From AC-32 sp035455605 (GTDB lineage Bacteria > Actinomycetota > Thermoleophilia > Gaiellales > Gaiellaceae), in assembly GCA_035455605.1 (NCBI GenBank), contig DATIER010000288.1, forward strand, positions 1-9,502: a DNA stretch of 9,502 nt. The letters run 5' to 3'. Position numbers and translations under genes: made by a program. Positions 6,743 through 9,502 of this stretch are shown in pieces. The notes beneath the pieces are model-generated. The model had not been told where the DNA came from. It did no database searches and saw only the letters and a program-made list of their open reading frames with translations. Position 1 is the stretch's first letter; each line of letters opens with the position of its first letter.

Positions 6743-6752
6743 TCGCCCGGCG

Positions 6753-7271
6753 CTACTCCGGTTTCCGCCGCTCGAGCCACGCTCGCGCTTCGGCGTCCGA
6801 GCGCAGGCGGACGACTCGCGGGTCGCCGGCGAAGCGCCTCGGCCACTCCCGCCGCTGGCGGACGTGCGTCCGCAGCATCCAGCCGAACAGCGAATCGCGG
6901 CCCCAGACGGCGGTCCGCCAGGCTTCCCTGTTGCCGTTCCAGAGCTCGACGTCGTCGCGGATGCGGTGGCGCGTCCGGCGCCACAGCCGGCGCAGCTTGA
7001 GCCTGAGCGGGAGGTCGAGCCAGACGATCGTGTCCGCCTCGCCGAGGACGGTCTCGCCGAGCTTCGAGTCGTAGTTGCCGTCGATCACCCAGCCCTCGGG
7101 CGCCGCCTCGATCGCCTGGCGCACGCGCGCGCGGAACTCCTCGTCCGTCGGCTCCGCCCAGTTCGGCCCGTGGTGGAGCGCGTCGAGCTCGACGGACGGC
7201 ACCTCGAGGCGCCGGGCGAGCTCGCGCGCGAAGGTCGTCTTGCCGGAGCCCGACGTCCCCTTGACGTTCAC
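6753..7271 (-). CDS. P-loop NTPase, adenylate kinase-like (topology-modulation/FlaR type)
   Basis: The 172-residue protein opens directly with a Walker A loop GTSGSGKTT (residues 5-13), typical of small nucleoside-kinase-like P-loop proteins. It continues with VELDALHHGPNW (27-38), EGWVIDGNYDS (59-69) and the strand TIVWLDLP (81-88), the positions of the DGNY and WLD(L)P motifs in proteins annotated as topology modulation or AAA-family kinase-like. A basic lid follows (LRRLWRRTRHRIRDD, 93-107). Such proteins presumably phosphorylate a small substrate, but no substrate is established. GTG 7271 is chosen because it places the Walker loop four residues in, as in relatives, and because the previous gene ends only 5 bases upstream; TGAGG at that stop codon can act as a ribosome site. 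In-frame sequence further upstream is a shadow of the DUF1028 gene. Confidence 0.82.
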   Translation of the reverse strand: MNVKGTSGSGKTTFARELARRLEVPSVELDALHHGPNWAEPTDEEFRARVRQAIEAAPEGWVIDGNYDSKLGETVLGEADTIVWLDLPLRLKLRRLWRRTRHRIRDDVELWNGNREAWRTAVWGRDSLFGWMLRTHVRQRREWPRRFAGDPRVVRLRSDAEARAWLERRKPE

Positions 7272-7276
7272 GCGCC

Positions 7277-8113
7277 TCAACCGTCGAGCAGCTCGGCCGC
7301 GTTCAGCAGCAGCTCCCGGTCGCCGAGCGAGCGCACGAACTCCGCCCAGCGCGGCTCCTCCGCGAGCAACGGCCGGAACAGCTCGCGAGCCTCGTCCAGC
7401 CGGCCGCTCGCCGTGGCTCCGAGGATCGCCGCCCAGCGACGGTCGAGCTCCGGCAACGCCTCGAGGTCGGCCGCCGTCGGCCCGGGCGGCCCGCGCATCG
7501 CCGTGTAGGCGCCGAGCAGCCGGAGCAGCCGGCGCAGCTCGCCGAGCGGATCGGAATGGTCGTCCACGCGCAGGTCGACCTCGCGCTCCCACGGCCGGCC
7601 CTCGGAGGCGACGACCACGATCCCGCCCGCCTGGCGGCCGCGCCAGTCCCCGCCCGCCGCCTCGGCGGCGTCGAGCGCCGCGAGCAGCCGCTCCGCGAGC
7701 GGGCCGGCCGAGCGCTCGAACGCCCCGGCCATGGACTGCCAGACACGCTCGCTCTCGACCATGTTCGCCTGCGCGCTGAAGCCGTCGCCGGACGCGAAGC
7801 CCGCCGCCGGGATGCACGCCTCGCCGACGTGGACGGCGACGCGCCCGTCCGCGTCGAGGATCGCGACCTGGCGGTACGCAGAGTCGTCGTCGGCGGCCAC
7901 GAGCGCGGCGAGCGCCTGCTCGGGGCTCTTGCCCGCGCGCAGCAGGTCGAGGCCGAGCGGGCCGTACGCCGGGTCGGTGTACGACTGGGTCGCGACGACG
8001 CCGACGCCGGGCGCGCCCCACGGCACGACCGCACCGGTGTTGAACGCGCGCGACTGCACGGCGACGCCGAGCTCGCCCGTCGCCGCGTCGCGGGCGACGA
8101 TCGAGTACGTCAC
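7277..8113 (-). CDS. DUF1028 family protein, Ntn-hydrolase-like
   Basis: The 278-residue product matches DUF1028 (COG3342) along its N-terminal 200 residues: start TYSIVARDAATGELGVAVQS (2-21), VVPWGAPGVGVVATQS (29-44), YGPLGLDLLRAGKSPEQAL (50-68), RQVAILDADG (81-90), AGGDWRGRQAGGIVVV (153-168) and DLRVDDHSDPLGELRRL (180-196). The family is classed with the Ntn-hydrolase superfamily, where a Thr, Ser or Cys exposed at the N-terminus is the nucleophile; Thr2 or Ser4 could serve after Met removal, which is inference. Residues about 207-278 form a helical extension, in the place where relatives carry a putative peptidoglycan-binding domain; here it looks TPR-like. No signal peptide. GTG 8113 overlaps the stop of the HIT-like gene in GTGA, so translation is probably coupled. 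Biological function is unknown. Confidence 0.85.
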   Translation of the reverse strand: MTYSIVARDAATGELGVAVQSRAFNTGAVVPWGAPGVGVVATQSYTDPAYGPLGLDLLRAGKSPEQALAALVAADDDSAYRQVAILDADGRVAVHVGEACIPAAGFASGDGFSAQANMVESERVWQSMAGAFERSAGPLAERLLAALDAAEAAGGDWRGRQAGGIVVVASEGRPWEREVDLRVDDHSDPLGELRRLLRLLGAYTAMRGPPGPTAADLEALPELDRRWAAILGATASGRLDEARELFRPLLAEEPRWAEFVRSLGDRELLLNAAELLDG

Positions 8114-8673
8114 TCCCGCAGCGCCGCCGCCACGGCCGCGACGTTCTCGCGCCAGATCTCCTCGGGCACCGGCGGCAGGACGTCGTCCCAGATCGCGGCG
8201 AAGCTGTCGCTCAGCTGCCGCATGCGCGCCGGCCGGCCCATGAACCACCAGTGCAGGTGCTCGCTGCCCTCGCCCCAGCGGCCGATGTGCACGCGCCCGA
8301 TCTCGCCGACGGCGCGGACGGCGCGCTCGATCCGCTGCAGCAGCGGCCCGAGCTCCGCCGCGCGCTCGGGCGGCAGCGTCTCGATGTCGTAGTGCTCCTT
8401 CGGCTCGAGGATCACGACGATCGGCAGCCCGGTCGGCCCGATCGGCGTCAGCTGCCAGTGCTCGTCCTCCCAGACCAGGTCGTCCGCGCTCTTGGCGCAG
8501 GCGCGACAGTCGACTCCGCCCTCGCCGTGGCGCGTCCTCTCGTCCGCGGCCGGCGGCCGCAGCGCGCGAGGCCGGAGCTCGCCGTCGAACGGGAACGTCT
8601 CCCACTCCTCGACCGGCGGCATGCGCAGCGCGTCCTTCGCGCGGGCGTGGAGCTCTTCGGGCGACTCGGGCAC
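8110..8673 (-). CDS. HIT-like (histidine triad superfamily) protein with incomplete triad
   Basis: The 187 residues contain a CxxC pair (Cys56, Cys59) at the start of the HIT-like fold (CRACAKSADDLVWEDEHWQL), a strand GLPIVVILEPKEHYD (82-96), a helix ELGPLLQRIERAVRAVGEIG (107-126) and the active-site stretch GEGSEHLHWWFMGRP (134-148). HIT enzymes hydrolyse or transfer nucleotidyl groups through HxHxH; here His139 and His141 are present, but the third position is Trp143. The middle His, normally the nucleophile, is therefore kept. The roughly 50-residue N-terminal extension (PVEEWETFPFDGELRPRALR) is typical of a distinct actinobacterial subgroup as I recall it. GTG 8673 is chosen because earlier in-frame starts run into the methyltransferase gene; the gap is 17 bases. 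It overlaps DUF1028 downstream by 4 bases. The substrate is unknown. Confidence 0.75.
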   Translation of the reverse strand: MPESPEELHARAKDALRMPPVEEWETFPFDGELRPRALRPPAADERTRHGEGGVDCRACAKSADDLVWEDEHWQLTPIGPTGLPIVVILEPKEHYDIETLPPERAAELGPLLQRIERAVRAVGEIGRVHIGRWGEGSEHLHWWFMGRPARMRQLSDSFAAIWDDVLPPVPEEIWRENVAAVAAALRE

Positions 8674-8690
8674 CGGCCGCGATCGTATCC

Positions 8691-9317
8691 CTAGAAGTCG
8701 ACGAAGCTGTCGAACGGGCGGTCGTACGCCTCGGGAGGCCCGGTGCGGAGGACGACCCACTCGTGCTCGCCCTCGCGGCCCTCGTCCTCGACCGTCCAGC
8801 CGAGGTTCGCGATGCAGAAGCCGGTCGCGCGGCGGACGGCCGGAAGCTGCATGTCGTCCGCGAACACGACGGCGCCGGCGCTCAGCAACCTGCCGCAGTA
8901 GACGAGGTCGAGGAAGACGCCCTCGAAGCGGTGATTGCCGTCGACGAAGGCGAGGTCGAACCGCCGGCCGGCGGCGAGCAGGCGCGGCAGGACGACCTCG
9001 GAGCGCTCGGCGTGGAGCTCGACGAGGTCGCGCACGCCCGCCTCCTCGAGCAGCCGCAGGCCTGCGTCGACATGGCTGTTCGGCAGCCGAGGGTCGATCG
9101 CGACATGCCGCCCCTCCGCGCCGTTCGCGAGCAGGCCCTCGCAGATGAAGAGCGTCGAGACGGCGTAGCCGAGCCCGGTCTCGATCGTCCGCCTCGCCCC
9201 CTCGCTGCAGACCAGCTCTCGAAGCGCGGCTCCCTCGTCCGGCCCGATCGCCACGGGCGTGAGCTCGTCCAGCACGAGGCGCTCGCGCACCTGCCGTAGG
9301 CGCTCGGCCGCGTCCAC
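8691..9317 (-). CDS. Class I SAM-dependent methyltransferase (Methyltransf_24-like)
   Basis: The 208 residues show a Rossmann methyltransferase fold: motif I TIETGLGYAVST (44-55) for SAM binding, acidic Asp75 in HVAIDPRLP at the end of strand 2, FDLAFVDGNHRFEGVFLDL (120-138) with the VDGNH signature of the Methyltransf_24 / O-methyltransferase-like group, and GAVVFADDMQLPAVRRA (148-164) carrying Asp154-Asp155. The substrate is not readable; relatives methylate small molecules, glycans or antibiotics. The start is GTG 9317, 24 bases from the divergent HIT gene. A TANNNT hexamer (TAGCGT) lies 7 bases upstream and only a poor ribosome site is present, so the mRNA is probably leaderless. It is the first gene of the seven-gene leftward unit. 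Confidence 0.85.
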   Translation of the reverse strand: MDAAERLRQVRERLVLDELTPVAIGPDEGAALRELVCSEGARRTIETGLGYAVSTLFICEGLLANGAEGRHVAIDPRLPNSHVDAGLRLLEEAGVRDLVELHAERSEVVLPRLLAAGRRFDLAFVDGNHRFEGVFLDLVYCGRLLSAGAVVFADDMQLPAVRRATGFCIANLGWTVEDEGREGEHEWVVLRTGPPEAYDRPFDSFVDF

Positions 9318-9324
9318 TCCCGAA

Positions 9325-9330
9325 ACGCTA
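9325..9330 (-). promoter_or_regulatory. -10 element of the methyltransferase operon, leaderless start
   Basis: The reverse strand reads TAGCGT, matching the actinobacterial TANNNT -10 pattern, followed by exactly 7 bases and then the GTG start at 9317. Transcription would therefore begin at or next to the start codon. It shares two base pairs (9329-9330) with the -10 of the divergent gene. No -35 consensus is evident. Confidence 0.45.
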
Positions 9331-9334
9331 ACGT
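9329..9334 (+). promoter_or_regulatory. -10 element of the HIT gene, leaderless start
   Basis: TAACGT matches TANNNT and is followed by exactly 7 bases and the GTG at 9342. The GGAGG at 9336-9340 is only one base from that GTG, too close to work normally as a Shine-Dalgarno site, which favours a leaderless mRNA. It forms the mirror image of the methyltransferase -10. Confidence 0.45.
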
Positions 9335-9341
9335 CGGAGGC

Positions 9342-9502
9342 GTGGACTGGCCGGAGTCGTTCTACGAGCTGAAACGCGGGGAGGGCTGTCCGATGTGCGA
9401 GCAGGGGCGGCCCGAGGAGACGGAGTACGGCGCCCGCTTCCTCGCCGGCGAGCTCGCGGACGCGTACCTGCAGAAGGAGGCCCGCCAGCGCGGGTACTCG
9501 AT
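9342..9502 (+). CDS. HIT family protein, N-terminal part (runs off window)
   Basis: Only 53 residues are visible: the start VDWPESFYELKRGEG, then CPMCEQGRPEETEYG (16-30), ARFLAGELADAYLQKEA (31-47) and RQRGYS. This is the N-terminus of a widespread actinobacterial HIT family whose members begin with a CPxC zinc-type pair, continue with GRPEExEYG and later carry an HLHTHVVPR triad. The triad itself lies beyond the window, so catalytic competence cannot be judged. The product would be a nucleotidyl hydrolase or transferase acting on substrates of the diadenosine polyphosphate or adenylated type. It is the second HIT-like gene here, diverging from the methyltransferase next to the degenerate copy. 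GTG 9342 is the only sensible start; the next in-frame ATG (9393) falls between the two cysteines. Confidence 0.75.
   Translation, partial: MDWPESFYELKRGEGCPMCEQGRPEETEYGARFLAGELADAYLQKEARQRGYS

Noticed and set aside
8674..8760. A longer HIT-like protein starting at ATG 8760
   Set aside because: It would overlap the methyltransferase by about 70 bases and adds only Arg/Pro-rich sequence. GTG 8673 fits the gap and the family start better.
1..9502. Defence island, CRISPR, phage or transposon signatures
   Set aside because: There are no nucleases, transposases, integrases, repeat-spacer arrays or tRNA-bounded segments. Base composition looks uniform across the window. The STAND-like NTPase alone is not enough to call a defence system.

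Overview
The window is very GC-rich and uses mostly GTG or ATG starts with G/C third positions. The gene families and protein style (BTAD/SARP regulator, cyclase-NTPase-TPR protein, TIGR03252-like HhH-GPD protein, DUF1028, actinobacterial HIT proteins) point to a high-GC actinobacterium. I would guess class Thermoleophilia (Gaiellales/Solirubrobacterales-like), but that placement rests on remembered family resemblance and was not computed. The window is almost fully coding, with no tRNA, rRNA, CRISPR array, insertion sequence or phage gene. No stretch over 300 bases lacks a gene.

Left end (1-2035). A SARP/BTAD transcriptional regulator reads leftward out of the window. It is divergent from a two-gene rightward unit: a small DUF1059 putative metal-binding protein, then a secreted five-repeat PD40 beta-propeller protein coupled to it by an ATGA overlap. 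The 82-base divergent gap holds three heptamers of the form CTAGCGR spaced exactly 11 bp apart, the geometry of SARP operators. A candidate promoter for the regulator also lies here. The regulator appears to start at CTG behind a strong Shine-Dalgarno sequence. A perfect 14-bp hairpin follows the PD40 gene and separates it from the convergent operon.

Centre and right (2030-9317). Seven leftward genes are packed head to tail with gaps of -4 to 22 bases. In transcription order they are: a class I SAM methyltransferase; a HIT-like protein with an incomplete His triad; a DUF1028 (Ntn-hydrolase-like) protein; a small P-loop kinase-like protein; a 931-residue cyclase-like/NTPase/TPR signalling protein; a GMC flavin oxidoreductase; and a HhH-GPD DNA-glycosylase-like protein. 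Two junctions are 4-base GTGA overlaps, DUF1028 after HIT-like and GMC after cyclase-NTPase, so these pairs are probably translationally coupled. The genes do not form an obvious single pathway. The combination suggests housekeeping, damage-repair and sensing functions rather than a known defence or biosynthetic system.

Right edge (9318-9502). A second HIT-family gene (canonical-looking N-terminus, truncated by the window) diverges from the methyltransferase. The two starts are only 24 bases apart, and each is preceded 7 bases upstream by a TANNNT hexamer. The two hexamers overlap on opposite strands, which suggests one compact bidirectional promoter giving two leaderless mRNAs.

I see no clearly new multi-gene system. 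The most interesting signals are the SARP-type triple repeat, the back-to-back leaderless promoter, and the cyclase-NTPase protein that lacks an HTH and is coupled to an oxidoreductase.
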